DNA of 64,000 nucleotides from Apricaphanius iberus (GCA_028564705.1 JAPXFQ010002804.1:1984001-2048000), one strand, 5' to 3'; counted from the first letter of the stretch, positions 1-11,122 are shown. The notes: generated by a model not told the origin, from the letters alone. Numbers and translations: made by a program.

Positions 1-1305
1 TTCTTTAGTGTTATTAAGCTGATACGTGGGGGTTTATCTTTCCAAAGAAATTTAGAAACAGAAGAGTCCAGAGATCTAAACCAATCAGGTGATGGTTTGC
101 TTGGGATCATTGAGAATAAATAATTGATTCTAGGCAAAACCATCATTTTTATTGTAGCTACCCTTCCAATAAGAGATATTGGAAGGGATTTCCATCTTGC
201 CAGATCATCTTCCACTCTTTTTAAAAGTGGGACGTAGTTTAGCTTAGATAAGTCTGCCAGTCTTGGTGAGATATGGATACCTAGATATGTAATATTTCCC
301 GACCGGAGCTGTAAAGCAACAGGACTCTGGTAAGAACAGTTGATTGGAAGGACTGTAGATTTTAACCAATTTATGGAATAGTCTGAAACTCTTGAGTAAG
401 ATTTTATTAACTCAATTACCTGAGAGAAGGAAGTTTGTGAATGCTGTAAAAAAGTAGTACATCATCTGCGTATAAACTGATTTTATGTTGTATTTTGTTG
501 CATTGTATACCTTTAACATTTTTATTTTGCCTGATTGCTGCTGCTAATGGTTCAATAAAAATAGCAAAGAAGGAGGGAGAAAGTGGACATCCCTGCCTGG
601 TACCTCTCTGAAGAAAGAACCTTGATGATGTTTGATTATTGGTCCTAATACATGCTGTTGGTGAACTGTATAATATTTTTAACCAGTTTACAAAAGAATT
701 ACTGTTCCAAATTTATTTAAGGCTGCAAATAAAAATTTCCAGTTAACTCTATCAAATGCTTTTTCTGCATCTAAAGATAATATATTGGTTGGGACGTTTT
801 TACAGTAGGAATAATCTATTAAATCTATTAATCTACGTGCATTTGTTGAAGAGAGCCTACCTTTTATAAAACCTGTTTGATCAGGGTGGATTATTAGAGG
901 CGTTATTTTCTCAATCCTTCTTGCAAGAGCTTAGCAAATTATTTTCAGATCCACATTGATAAGAGAAATGGGACGATAACTGGTAGGAGACATACGGTCT
1001 TTTCCTGGTTTCAATAGAAGATTGATGTAGGCAGAATTCATGTTTGGTGGTAATCGACCATTTTCCTTTGTTTCCTGCAACATTTTGTAAAATGTTGGTG
1101 CCAGAATATTCCAGAATTCTTTATAGAACTCTACTGGAAATCCATCTGGACCTGGAGCTTTATTATTAGGCATGGATTGGAGGGCCTCCTGGAGTTCAGA
1201 CACTGTTAGCGGTGAATCCAGGGCCTTTGCTTGAATGTCTGAAAGTTTAGGAAGAGTTATTTTATCCAGAAATTGTACAATTTCATTATTTGAAGGGTTG
1301 ATCTC
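1..1305 (-). mobile_element. L1/Tx1-like LINE, copy A (partial, inside ORF2)
   Basis: The minus strand reads through the reverse transcriptase part of the same LINE ORF2 that is nearly intact at 20482-24160. The longest open piece (931-1203) carries the KAPGPDG entry motif and the SYRPISL motif of LINE reverse transcriptases. Similarity to copy B stops near 1305, after the shared 'atttgaagggtt', so this copy is 5'-truncated there. Its 3' side continues beyond the left edge of the window, so its tail and target-site duplication cannot be seen. It keeps the ~50-bp segment (about 165-220) that copy B has lost, but has its own lesions, for example a lost base in the A-run near 450. It is a dead copy; identity to the family is clear. 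Confidence 0.93.
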
Positions 1306-1329
1306 AGAAGCTCTAAATTAGAAATTAGT

Positions 1330-1740
1330 TTGAAACTTACCTGCTTGAACTTTTTCATCAGATCCTGGTGTTGATCTTTGAGGTGTTTTAATTAAGTTGG
1401 ATGTGTTTCCTCCTTTTGAGAGAAAACTGCTCTCAAAAGGAGATGGGTTTTTGATTGTCAATAATGTTCTCCTTGTCATCAGTCTCAAATCCAAAGTACT
1501 TCCACACATGGATCTTTGCTCCTTTTTTGTCAACAAGTGGGTTTACCACATCATCTGGTCCACCGCTCCCCATGCAGCATTGCTTTAGAAGCGACTGCAT
1601 GCACCCAGGGTTTAGACGGGTCCTCGCTACCACCGGTACCTGTGAAATCTTGGTACCGCGATGTTTAAATTTTTTTAGTACCGGGTTGCTACTGAAGTAC
1701 AGTTTTTTTGGCAACCCTACTACCAAGTTTAGGCTGCATT
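1330..1740 (-). pseudogene. BED zinc-finger fragment of a hAT-type transposase
   Basis: Minus-strand frames spell a BED finger. KKGAKIHVWKYFGFETDD lies in the frame at 1433-1726, and a shifted frame (1318-1536) continues with SKGGNTSNLIK, then a degraded His-x-His end and PGSDEKVQAG. This order (VWKYFGF, then GNTSNL, then HP) is that of BED fingers at the N terminus of hAT transposases and ZBED proteins. The cysteine pair expected between the two parts is not preserved, and the frame changes, so the copy is broken. No RNase H-like catalytic domain follows: copy A of the LINE abuts it at about 1305. It could instead be a fragment of a domesticated ZBED gene, but the decay and position favour a transposon fossil. 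Confidence 0.6.
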
Positions 1741-1805
1741 CTCTTACAAAATCTGACCATGATATGATGCGACCGTGCCGTTACTCGACTAACACTTAGC
1801 CCGTA

Positions 1806-2835
1806 TCAGGATGCTTCAGCCTCCAAAGCTACACTGGATACACTTCTGTACGCTACACACCGGTCAGTCAGACATTTATTCTGCACTATGCTTTTCCCTC
1901 TTCACTATTGAGGTAAACCTTCTTTTCCTCCGTGTCGTCTCGTCTGCCATGCGGTCATAGTCCGTTCAGATCAAGCTTAACTGTGGTGAGATTAACGGCA
2001 AGCTCCATAGCCTGGCAGATTTAACTGCTGATTATACACTTTGTGGTTTGAAGCTGAGGTTTGTTTTAAGGACAGTTAAACAAGCTAAGTCTGTGGGTGG
2101 ATGTTGTCATAGATATTAGCGTTTTATCCAAAGTAGTACATTTTATGTCAGGGCATGTTTTAACACAATACTTAAAAAGTGAAACACTGGGTGCATAATT
2201 TATTTTTTACTTACAGTAGCCTGGGAAATGGTGTTCCAACGTTTGGTAAAGATCTTGGTTTTAAATACAGCTTTGAGGCAAAGCCAGTACGGTTAGGTCC
2301 GTAGTTATTAAGTCACTGGGCTCCAAGTGACTGAAAAAAAAAGTGACTGTAGAGTGGCTAATCGTTAGCTTCTTTTAGCTACAGCTCAGCTCTGCTTCCT
2401 GTCCATAACAATGCAGTGTTTCTGTGGGCGGTCCCAAGCCAGATTGGACAGCCTTTTTGAGACTCACCTCTTTTTTTTGCTATATTTTCTTACTGTAACT
2501 GATACAAGGAATAGAGTTTGGAGAAAATATTGACATGCTGCATGCTGATTCCTTTTTTGAAGCACTGTAATTACTAAAGAATTACTTTATAGGAAATGTT
2601 GAGCTCCTAAACTTGACAAAATGTGCAGAATAATTTCTCTGTCAAACTATAGCTTTTGTGATTGAGAAATTTCATATTATTTTGGAAAACTTCTATCAAT
2701 CTTTCTACTTATGATGACACATCTACAAAATGATCTTCAACGGGGTCCTTTTTTACATTAAATCAAAGTCTGACATACTCTATATTGTCAACATATTGTC
2801 TTGTCTGCCTTGTTTTGCAGTTCACCTGACTTGCA
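1806..2835. other. Intergenic stretch, no recognised feature
   Basis: I see no coding region or clear repeat boundaries. 1741-1900 may still be the 5' flank of the BED/hAT fragment. The rest is AT-rich with short poly-A and poly-T runs. Confidence 0.5.
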
Positions 2836-2839
2836 GTCT

Positions 2840-2915
2840 CCACTCAACTTCATTCCAAAGGTGTCCTGTTGGGTTGAGGTCAGGACTCTCTGCTGGCCAG
2901 TGCAGGCATTCCCCA
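2840..2915 (-). pseudogene. Tc1-like transposase trace (DLNP motif)
   Basis: On the minus strand this short stretch reads LHWPAESPDLNP followed by HLWNEVE. In Tc1-type transposases the WPAQSPDLNPIEHLW block surrounds a catalytic aspartate and a downstream glutamate. Here the Ile-Glu of NPIEH reads Thr-Gly, so the catalytic glutamate is lost. I cannot follow the protein convincingly on either side. It is a small fossil of a Tc1/mariner element. Confidence 0.6.
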
Positions 2916-3039
2916 GCAGACTCTCTCATCCATCCAACTGAGTTGTCAGGTGGGATTGTCGATGTGCTCAAGTGGAAAAAGGAGAAACTGCTGGTGTCAT
3001 TTCAGATATTAAGGGAGTATTGGCGTCAATAACAAAAGT

Positions 3040-4325
3040 GCAGACAAAAAGCCCTGCTGTGGAATTATCCTGTCTCTCACAATCCTGACTTTTTTTAATA
3101 ATGACTATGTTCTTTACACACTGCAGATTAATTGTATTAAACCCTCTCTTGCTACTTCTAAAAAATGTTAATTTTTTATAGGTAAGGTTGCATCAAGTAG
3201 GGCTCTTATTTCCCATACTTTTAACCCTTTATGACCCATTGGTTTATGTGTTCTGGTGTTTAAGACCAGTTGAATCCCATCACCTGGTCCTCTTTAAATG
3301 ACTGATAGACTGCAGGTTCCTTTAAACATGACTTTACCTCCACACTTTTCCAAGACAGCTTTCCACTTAAGGACCTTTTCTTGACATTGTAAAGAGCAAC
3401 CTGTTATCCGGTGTTGCCCCCTGAAAAAAATCATGTAGTTTTCCATCCTCTAAGTAAATAACCTTTCCCACTGACTCTGGTTTCTACCAGAGTATTAAGG
3501 CTCATGTCGATAAAAGAGAAAAAAAATGAAAGTTAATTTCCTCCAAAAAACTCGCAAATTTTGAGATTAACAGTCCCATATTTGAAAAAACACGTCTACT
3601 AATGCCGCTTTGCATTATTAAACTATCAAACTAGCATCAACAACCATGAGAACAGCAGACATGCAGCTGTGGGCACGCATCAACACAGTTTTGCAAAAAC
3701 TAAAGTTATACACTTAAACATTGCTCATAAGCTGCTCATAAGCAACAATGGCCATGTTGAAGCTTCCTCCGGACAGTCTCTCCTGTTTGAGTGAAGTCTG
3801 AACCTGAACACGGGAAAAGATCTGCATGTAAGTACCACTTAAACTTTTCAAAATATTCAGATGTGCATCTAATAAACATGTAAATATTGGTGTTTTCTGC
3901 TTAAAATATCTGATTCTCAAGAAAACCTCCAGAGTTTTTTTTCTGTTATTTTAGTCTTTTTCTTTGAAAATGTTTGACTTGAAAATGTCAGAAAATATCT
4001 TGGTTAAAATGCATAAATTAATGCCTTTAATTATATATATTTTCTAGTTTTTTCTTGCAAATTACTTTAGAAAACTACAAGTTTCCAAGTTTTTTCTTGA
4101 AAGCATCTTTAAATAATCTAAATTTTCCTGAGTTTTAACTCACAAATCTTTGACTTTTGCTAAAAAACAAAAAAAACAAAACAAGTTTTCTTGAAAATAT
4201 ATGGAACAAATCTAGAAAATTCAGATGTTTTTGGGTGAAAATGTACTCCAAAATATTTTTATTTTGTCTTTAATGGCCTTAAGACGCTTTCAAAGGGTTC
4301 TTAAGTTTAAAAAAACCCTGTTTTA
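3040..4325. other. AT-rich intergenic stretch
   Basis: No gene recognised. 3930-4220 is dominated by short T- and A-rich words with recurring 'tttctTGaaaa'-like phrases, which looks like simple-sequence drift rather than a defined repeat. Confidence 0.45.
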
Positions 4326-4329
4326 TTTC

Positions 4330-4800
4330 TTGGCTTCATGCATTCAAGCAGTGGGTAAGGATCAGAGACAGCCCTGCTTCAGATCTTTTTATGACACTTT
4401 TGGCAACCATGCTCTCCTGTGTAGCGTCCCTCAAGGCTCAATTTAGGCTTTCATCTCATTATTTCCTCCCACTCCCACTGTTATGCTAACAGTCAGATAT
4501 GTCTCATTAACAAAGAAAAATAGATTCTATTTGTTTTTTTTAAACACAGAAAGGTCTGGATGACTGTTACCTTCCTGAAACGTACTAACAGTAAAACTGA
4601 GGTGATGAGTTTTGGTATCACAGAGTTCCTGTATAGGTCAGACTCCTGACTAACTTCACCCAAAGAACCATCACCAATCATTGGGTTAAAGTGTAAATAA
4701 ATCAATAATTCCACTGTTAGATCAGGACAGTTGTCAGATCAAGTTTTAATGATGTAAAGTAGCTAGGCAAAAGAAGGGCAATCCATGCTCTTACTGCTAC
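4330..4800 (+). pseudogene. L2/CR1-group LINE reverse transcriptase remnant
   Basis: The plus strand near 4415-4445 reads CSVPQGSI, matching the CGVPQGSILGPLLF block of L2-type reverse transcriptases. About 140 bp later (4575-4610) comes LKRTNSKTEVMSFG, matching the 'NKTEVIVFG' segment downstream of the catalytic box. The YADD box itself is not readable and there are several stops. The order and spacing suit a decayed, internally deleted L2 element, but the degradation is heavy. Confidence 0.45.
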
Positions 4801-4843
4801 TAACTTAGATTTCTCCAAGACAGGAGTTTAATTCAAAAATTCC

Positions 4844-5075
4844 TTATTAATTCTAGAGGGAAATTAAATAGTTTTCTTCAAAGAGTTTCTGTAGATGTGA
4901 ATTACTGTGGGCAAGAAAGATCTCCTGTAGCAGTCAGTATTACAGTCAATCTGAAGAAGCCTCTGACAGAAGACTTTGCTTTAGTGTAATAGTTGTATTA
5001 CAGTGCTATTACTTCTTCATAAATTGAAAGAAGAGGTTACACTCCCCACATCTGACTTTAGAAGATATGCAGATC
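4844..5075 (-). pseudogene. CR1/Rex1-like LINE, C-terminal fragment
   Basis: On the minus strand 4868-5000 reads QRLLQIDCNTDCYRRSFLP, followed by TVIHIY. This resembles the C terminus of Rex1/CR1-like ORF2 proteins (RYRRSFLP-A-IRLYN). Its 3' end, near 4844, shares 'ttaatt...agaggg(g)aaatt' with the second fragment of this family at 42868-43075, which supports a common family and orientation. Only the C terminus and a short 3' UTR are present. Confidence 0.5.
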
Positions 5076-5317
5076 CTTGTTGGAAACCTTGAAAGATCTA
5101 TAAGCTTCCTTCAGAAGTACAGACTGTTCTGTCCCTTCTTGTAAAGGCTTCACTGCAGTATCTCCAGTTAAGGCTGTTGTCCTGTTGGGCACTGATGTGC
5201 TGATGCTCCGGCGCTTCTTCTGGTACAAACAGTATATGGGCTAAGCCTGTTTCTTTTAAAATCTCCATGCTTTTTTTCTTGTAAACATAAAAAAATAATG
5301 AACTTATCCTTTGGACT

Positions 5318-5672
5318 CTAATGGTGCGTTCAGAACGCCCCAAATGTCAGCGTCAAGTACAGCAAGATTACATGTAAAGTCTGTGGTTGAGTCCTTCAGG
5401 GGTCCATCAGAGTCTCTCCGGAGCTTTGTGTGCGTTGGCAACCTCAATATTTCAAGCGTTACCTGCGTTCAAGCAGCAAACGTAAGCAACGCAGAATTTA
5501 AACCAGCTGAAGTTTTCATGCAGTTGACTGAGTGCGCCAACCAATCAGAGCGTCTCACTGTAGTGATGTCAGCCGATGTCGATGTTGTCTAGCCAATCAC
5601 AAATGGCTTGTGTTTAAAACATCCAGCAGAGAAAGGACGCTGACAAAGTGTGTGGTGTGAACGCGCCACTAG
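5318..5672. mobile_element. MITE with GC-rich terminal inverted repeats
   Basis: The left end begins 'ctaatggtgcgttcagaacgc' and continues to 'tgtcagcgtc'. The reverse complement of the right end begins 'ctagtggcgcgttcacacca' and continues to 'tgtcagcgtcc'. The arms of about 40 bp match with scattered differences and enclose ~275 bp without coding capacity. The flank carries CTA at both ends, so a short TA or CTA duplication is possible. The superfamily is not certain. The long frame at 5311-5592 is only the MITE interior. Confidence 0.6.
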
Positions 5673-5759
5673 GGTTGGGTTTGGGAGGCAAATACATTTT
5701 TAGGTGTACTTCTGTTTTTATTCCATTTTAAATAACCTTATTGCTCTGGTTTAACTTTA

Positions 5760-6965
5760 AACTTTAAAGCAACTTTATATTATCTTTAGACACAAGGCAA
5801 TTTAAGGTGCTTCACATGAGTACAGAAAAGTGTAAATTGATACATAGGAATCAATTCAGACATTTAGCAACAACAATAAAGATAAAAACATTAAAGCAAT
5901 AGCAATAATGATAAATACTAAACACAAAAGTAATCAATGAAACATTCAACAGTGACAGTACAATTAAAAGCACCATTTAGCAATTGACAAAAGCAGTCAA
6001 AAATCACATGTTTTACTCATAAAATAGTCTAAATACAGTAGATATGTTTTTATTTTCATTTTAAAAGAGTTTATAGACTCTTGCAGTCATCCGGCAGTTT
6101 GTTCCATATGTGGGGAGCATAGGACCTGAGGGGGTCTGGATGGTTTGTACCGTGATAATAGATCTCTAATGTACTCTGGTGCTAACCCATTCAATTATTT
6201 ATAAACTAATAAAACCACTTTGACGTCTATTATCTGAGCTACAGTGTAGTCACTTTAGTGTAGTCATGTGTTCTACTTTCCTGGTTCTAGTGAGAACATG
6301 AGCAACAGCAGTCTGAATCAGCTGCAGCTTTCTGATTGATTTTTTAGGTAGACCTGAAATTTTGGGGCATCTAGCTGTTAATTTGTTCAATACAATTATT
6401 AAGGATTTGGATGGGTTCAACATCACCTGGTGATTGAGATATAAAGTTGAGTGTCATCAGCATAGTTGTAGTAGTTAATGTTATTTGTTGTTATAATCTG
6501 TTTTAATGGGAGCTTGTAAATGGTAAATAGGAGGGGTCCTAGGATAGAGCCCTGGGGGACCCCGCATGTAATTTCTGTTTCTTGTGATGAGACTTGTTTC
6601 ACAAAGAAGTTCCTGTTCTTGAGGTAGGATTTGAACCTGTCGAGTGCTGTACCAGAGAGTCCAACCCAGCTCTCTATAGACGTTCCAGTAATATAATATG
6701 ATCGACGGTGTCAAATGCGGCACTGAGGTCTAATACTGTCGTTTTGCCACAGTCAGTATTTATACAAATGTCATTGAAGACTTTGACGAGGGCAGTCTCA
6801 GTCCTGTGGTGCACCAGACTGATAGATATCAAAGTGGTTGTTCATTTTTAGGAAGCTGTTTAACTGTTGGAACACAGCTTTTTCAATAATTTTACCAATA
6901 AATGGGAGATTAGAGATTATTCTGTAGTTTAGATGTTCTGGAGGCTGAATACGTGCTCCGTACCT
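5760..6965 (-). pseudogene. L2/Maui-like LINE fragment (RT to 3' UTR)
   Basis: Read on the minus strand, 6965 to about 6430 gives the core of an L2-type reverse transcriptase: SNLPFIGKIIEKAV, then SYLKNRNFFV, CGVPQGSILGPLLF near 6540-6580, and the catalytic YADDTQLY at about 6446-6464. It continues to a C-terminal piece resembling 'IWNKLPDDCKS' near 6060-6110, then ~300 bp of 3' UTR. Stops and frame changes occur throughout, and the stretch between the catalytic box and the C terminus is shortened. The upstream endonuclease is missing. It belongs to the same group as 44345-48800 and 50700-53595. Confidence 0.75.
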
Positions 6966-7281
6966 AATCTAGCAACTGGAATTAAATGCCACTTCAGCCA
7001 GTTTTGAAATAATAGAACATTTCTCCAACTGAAGTGATCAGAAGTCAAAAAGACGCTCTGAATGAGCCCTTTCCTGATCCACAAGCACACACTTCAGCAA
7101 GAGGAAATGACGCACCATGCACCAGTGGTATGCACTCCAGTAGCTCTTCAACGCACTTTCAGGTCTCAGTTAGCAAGTTACATTGTGTACATTGTCCAGG
7201 TCTGAGATATTGTTAAAATATTTTTTATTGCCTACACTGCATGTAAATTTTGAAATTTCTGCACATATACACCAAGTGGTC

Positions 7282-7831
7282 CAACACATCCTCACTCCCA
7301 ACTCGTCACATATGGACTCCTGACCATGCGTCCATATGTGACGAGTTGGGTACCCCCCTCGCGTCATTTTTTGACGCGCTCAGAACAGGTTGTATGGTTG
7401 TTGTCCTTTATTGTAAACATCTGAATTTGTTTCAGAGCCATTTGATCTAGCAGAATAACATACCGTACGTTGAGTTATGTAACCAATTTTAACCAACTCA
7501 CGAGTTTTATGTTCTAACCTTAAGGTCACAGAAGGGCAAAAATAAATTATTATCTAACCAATATTGACCAACCCACAAGTTTTGTGTTCTAACCTTTAGG
7601 TCACAGAAGGACAAAAAGAAATTCTTTTGAACAAGCAAGCAAGTAAACGGATTCCTTGTCCTCCCCGTGTCGTCAATTACTGACGTCTAGGGATCTGTAT
7701 AACAGTCAACGGGAGCACCCAGCACGTCAAAAAATGACGCGAGGGGGGTACCCAACTCGTCACATATGTACGCTTGGTCAGGAGTCTGATCTTGCGTCCA
7801 TATGTGACGAGTTGGGAGTGAGGATTTGTTG
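7282..7831. mobile_element. Compound foldback element (inverted repeats within inverted repeats)
   Basis: The outer ends match as inverted repeats: left 'caacacatcctcactccc', right (reverse complement) 'caacaaatcctcactccc'. Each arm is itself a hairpin: in the left arm CCCAACTCGTCACATATGGA (from 7297) pairs with TCCATATGTGACGAGTTGGG about 12 bases later, and the right arm repeats this. Inside these is 'gcgtcattttttgacgc', again self-complementary and again present in the other arm. The centre holds two tandem units of about 75 bp (7480-7554 and 7555-7625) containing 'ttctaaccttaaggtcacagaa'. There is no coding capacity. It is a non-autonomous DNA element or foldback transposon; I cannot assign the superfamily. 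Confidence 0.75.
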
Positions 7832-8102
7832 AGTGGTCAAATGTGTGAATGCTAATCCGTCAAAATGTCAGACGGCTTTTAGATTTTTTCATCACCATTT
7901 AAAAAAAGTTATCAGATATCAGAATGTTATGTTGGCGTTACCCTTGTGCTGGAGATATGCCGCCCTGTGACCCAGCAAGGAAAGCTTGACGGATCAATGG
8001 AAACATGCAATGTGTGAGTTCCTCTCGCTTAGCCAGTTAATAATGCCTGCAGGCACGGAACATCTTCTTGAAAAACACTGCAGACGTAATTGATGAGAAG
8101 AA

Positions 8103-8715
8103 GAAAAAAGTGAATCCGAGGCACAATGTGAAATAAAAGTCCTTTATTGAATCAGAAGGGACACGCCAATGCGTTTTGACTGCCGAAGCAGTCTTCTTCA
8201 GGGCTTATTCATATAATGAACTGCAGGTGCTCATTACAAAAATTTATTTGCATCATGTAAAAAGACACAGCACCATCAATACTACATCCATTACCCAAAA
8301 GTTAAACATAAATCTAGCACAACAGGAAATCATGCGGAATATCCAAAGAGGACTAAAAGTTCACAATAACCAGAGGTAAACGGAGACATCAGCAATCACC
8401 AAGGCATATACCGAAATAAAAGGCAAAGAAGTCCCCTAGTAATTACTAAGAGACATGAAAAATATAACAAGGGTTCTCAATAAATTTACATGGATTAAGA
8501 AGAATTATCATGAAAAATTAACAAGAACAGTGATCAAAATTTAAAGGAAGACTGAGAGATCAAGTTCCTCATGGGTAAAAGGTTTTAGAATGTCAACACC
8601 TCTAATATTCTTTTGAATTACTTCAATAACCATCGCGGTTAATGAATTGGGATTACTATGCGATAAAGCATGGAAAATGTTTAGCCTTAGGGTAATTAAA
8701 ATTCCCAGTAGAGAT
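8103..8715 (-). pseudogene. Penelope-like (Neptune-type) retroelement, 3' end
   Basis: On the minus strand, 8700 to 8541 reads VIEVIQKNIRGVDI and ends EELDLSVFL-stop. This fits the C-terminal GIY-YIG region of Penelope-like elements, where a 'IE-I----RGGD' block precedes a protein end of the 'LDLS-FL' type. The 'ETFWIYTL' stretch normally between them is missing, so the copy has an internal deletion. Downstream in the sense direction lies a ~400-bp 3' region with the hairpin GACTGC-TTCG-GCAGTC (8178-8193) and an AATAAAGGA signal near 8135-8145. The upstream reverse transcriptase is absent, so this is a 5'-truncated copy. Confidence 0.55.
8178..8193 (-). promoter_or_regulatory. UUCG-tetraloop hairpin in a Penelope-like 3' region
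   Basis: In the sense (minus) direction the sequence is GACTGC TTCG GCAGTC, a perfect 6-bp stem closed by C and G around TTCG, the very stable UUCG tetraloop in RNA. It sits ~40 nt upstream of an AATAAA signal. A role in 3' end recognition or stability is inference. Confidence 0.5.
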
Positions 8716-8841
8716 ATTATTTAGGAAACCAGTGTTTTTCTGTGTGTTTTTTATATGAATAAAATATGTTTCTGTACAGCAGTTTTTAAAATCTTTATCT
8801 TTATTGAGTCTTTATAAAGTTCCTGTCCGAGTTTGGAAGGA

Positions 8842-8851
8842 ACACACACAC

Positions 8852-8911
<60 letters not shown>
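8842..8911. repeat. (CA)n-(TA)n microsatellite
   Basis: A short run of CA repeats passes into about 27 TA dinucleotides. The frame that translates it as alternating Tyr-Ile is an artefact. Confidence 0.95.
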
Positions 8912-8915
<4 letters not shown>

Positions 8916-9910
8916 TCACTGTTCAGTTATTAAGATTATGAAGAAAGAGATAATCACAATGTTCTCTTTATATCTATTTATGAATGGTTATCTGTTCTAC
9001 AGGTATAGGTCGTGGTTGGGACTGCTTCTTTGGGTATATACTCAGTATCGTCAGCTTCCTCATGTCTTTATTGAAACAACAGGTCAATTTAAGAACTCAT
9101 TCTTTTCTTGCTTCAATATAAGACTCTCTGACACACGGAGTGCCAAACCTAAAGCCCTCACCTTCATCCATGACAAACTTCTCTTTGACTAGAAACTTTG
9201 TGGTGTCTTAATACCATGAGACCTCCTGCAAAATGTCATGTGAAATCAACGGAACTTGACTTTTTAAATGAAGTCGTGTCTGCTTTGCATCAATGACTGT
9301 GACCTTAAAACACATTTTAACTGCTGAGCAGTTATCTGCAGAGTGATTTACATTTTTAGCTCAAAGGTCAAAAAAGACGTGGTTCCTTTATTTCATTGTT
9401 CAACTCCGTTTAACCAAAGTTCCAAATCCTCATTAGAGATCAGCTATTGCACAGCAAAAAGCCAGGTTTCCTGTCACACTAACTTTTCACATAAATACAT
9501 TTAATTTATTTTTCACTTATATGAACAATTGATGATCAACAGGGAGTATTACAAAAGAGAAGATTTATTGTGTGAATTGCTTCAAGTAAACCTTTCCATC
9601 ATGACATCACTTTAATTGACACTCTACAGGTAGACAATAAATGCCTCTGTTGAGTCTATTCATTCCTGCTAAGGCCAGAATAGTTATTGAACTGCTAATG
9701 TTCTCTTGTCTTAAACAAAAGAATATATTTAAAAAACTTATAAACAAGATGACTTAAGTAAGCCCAAAAGCAGCTTTTGTTACGGAGCCATTTGTAAATT
9801 TAGAAGTATTTTATCAAAAGTTATTTGGCCTTTAACAATATAAATAAATAAAGGTTCATTGTTCAAAGCAATATTTGCTTCCTCTTTATTTACTCATTTA
9901 TAAATGTCAC
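8912..9910. other. AT-rich intergenic stretch
   Basis: I see no gene, tail or paired terminal repeat that I can support. Confidence 0.5.
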
Positions 9911-9914
9911 AGTT

Positions 9915-10486
9915 TCAAGCTAACTGTTTAGTTTACAAATGAACCATTTAGCGCCAAACTAAACATTTAGCTTGTCAACTAATTTAGTGTACAAACAAAA
10001 TATTTAAGTCTGAATTAAATGATTGGATACGAAGATTAATATTTAGTTTGGCGCTAAACATTATGCTAAAGTAGCTTGAAAGCTAAACTGACTAACTAAA
10101 TATTTAGCTTGGAACTAACAATTTAGCACAGAGCTAAACTTTTAGCTAATATGCAAATTCATGGAAGTGGACACCCAAAATGAAAGCTGGGGCTTGTGAA
10201 TCATTATAGAAATACCTGGCAAGACAAAATCTCTTACTATCTCAATTACTTTCAGGTTCAAATCTAGGAGGAGCCTTTTTTTTGGCAATACAGATGTTTA
10301 TCGATGGAGTTTACAGCAAGAGTGACTTCACCTGCAGGAGGAGTTTATACAGAGGGTCACAAGACCCTACTATCATTTTGGTTGTCCACCTCCACTTATC
10401 AGCGAGTGAATTTACATATTGGCTAAATATGCAGTTCTGATATAAATATTTAGTTCAAGGCTAAGTATTTATCTAGCTAAGCATTG
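9915..10486. mobile_element. MITE-like inverted-repeat element with minisatellite arms
   Basis: The core inverted repeats are 'aatatgcaaattca...ggaagtggacacccaaaatga' (10151-10184) and, reversed, 'aatatgtaaattca...gtggacaaccaaaatga' (10370-10423). Outside the core both arms consist of degenerate units built around ATTTAG and AGCTAAA, about 20-30 bp apart: roughly ten in the left arm (9925-10147) and three in the right arm, in inverted orientation. A further piece of the same array lies at 11124-11165, beyond an L2 3' UTR. There is no coding capacity. Confidence 0.55.
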
Positions 10487-11122
10487 GCTTAGGTTATCCT
10501 GCGCTATCTCTGTAGTTATGTTGTTATAGGCTTACACTGTTGGAGGACAGCCTGAGCACTTTTCATCACTCTTATACTTTTCTCTTCTACTACTCTTCAG
10601 ATGTATTTTTTTTCTGATGTTTTTTTCTGTGTTTTTCTTTCCTTAGAAGCTCCACATAGGGAGCATCAATTCAGATGATAATCCCAGTGATCGAACATCC
10701 TCGATGGTCTGTTATCAACTTTGTACTTTCTTTAATATAGAAAGTACTATTATATGAGTTCAATTTGTTATTTGTCGCTTCTCTGTCTTCTCCAACCCCC
10801 AGACAGTCGTGGCAGATGACCGCTTGTACGTACTAAGCAAAGTTCTGGTTCTGCTGGAGGTTTATTCCCGTCAATGGGGAGTTTTTCCTCTCCACTATCA
10901 CTACACGCTTGCTTAGTATGAGGGATTGCTGTGATTGGAGTCTGCATGTTCAGGACACAACCTCACGTCAAGGCCTCAGCACAATCTGCTGGGATTCCTA
11001 AAATAGAAAACTTTAAACTGATTGGAATGTTTATACAATTGTAATGGAATGACTTTTCTCATAAAGTGCCTTGAGATGACATCTGTTGAGACTTGGTGCT
11101 ATGAAAATAAACTGACTTGAAT
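10487..11122 (+). mobile_element. L2/Maui-like LINE, 3' UTR only
   Basis: This is the 3' untranslated region of a fish L2-type LINE. Recognisable landmarks in order are 'ctatctctgtagttatg', 'ggtcgtggcagatg'-like text at 10810, 'ggttctgctggaggttt', 'gagtttttcctctccact', 'cttagtatgagggattgctg', 'aatctgctggg' and the end 'gtgccttgagatga...ggtgctatgaaaataaactgacttgaa'. The second copy at 53270-53590 shares the same landmarks. No coding part is attached, so it is a strongly 5'-truncated insertion. It separates two parts of the minisatellite-like array. Confidence 0.75.

Noticed and set aside
1455..1799. A 114-codon plus-strand frame
   Set aside because: It is antisense to the BED-finger reading, which has recognisable motifs.
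7480..7625. The two 75-bp direct repeats as a CRISPR-like array
   Set aside because: Only two adjacent diverged units without spacers, in a eukaryotic foldback element.
8833..9192. A 119-codon frame starting METHTHMY... with repeated Tyr-Ile
   Set aside because: It begins in a TA microsatellite; the rest resembles no protein.
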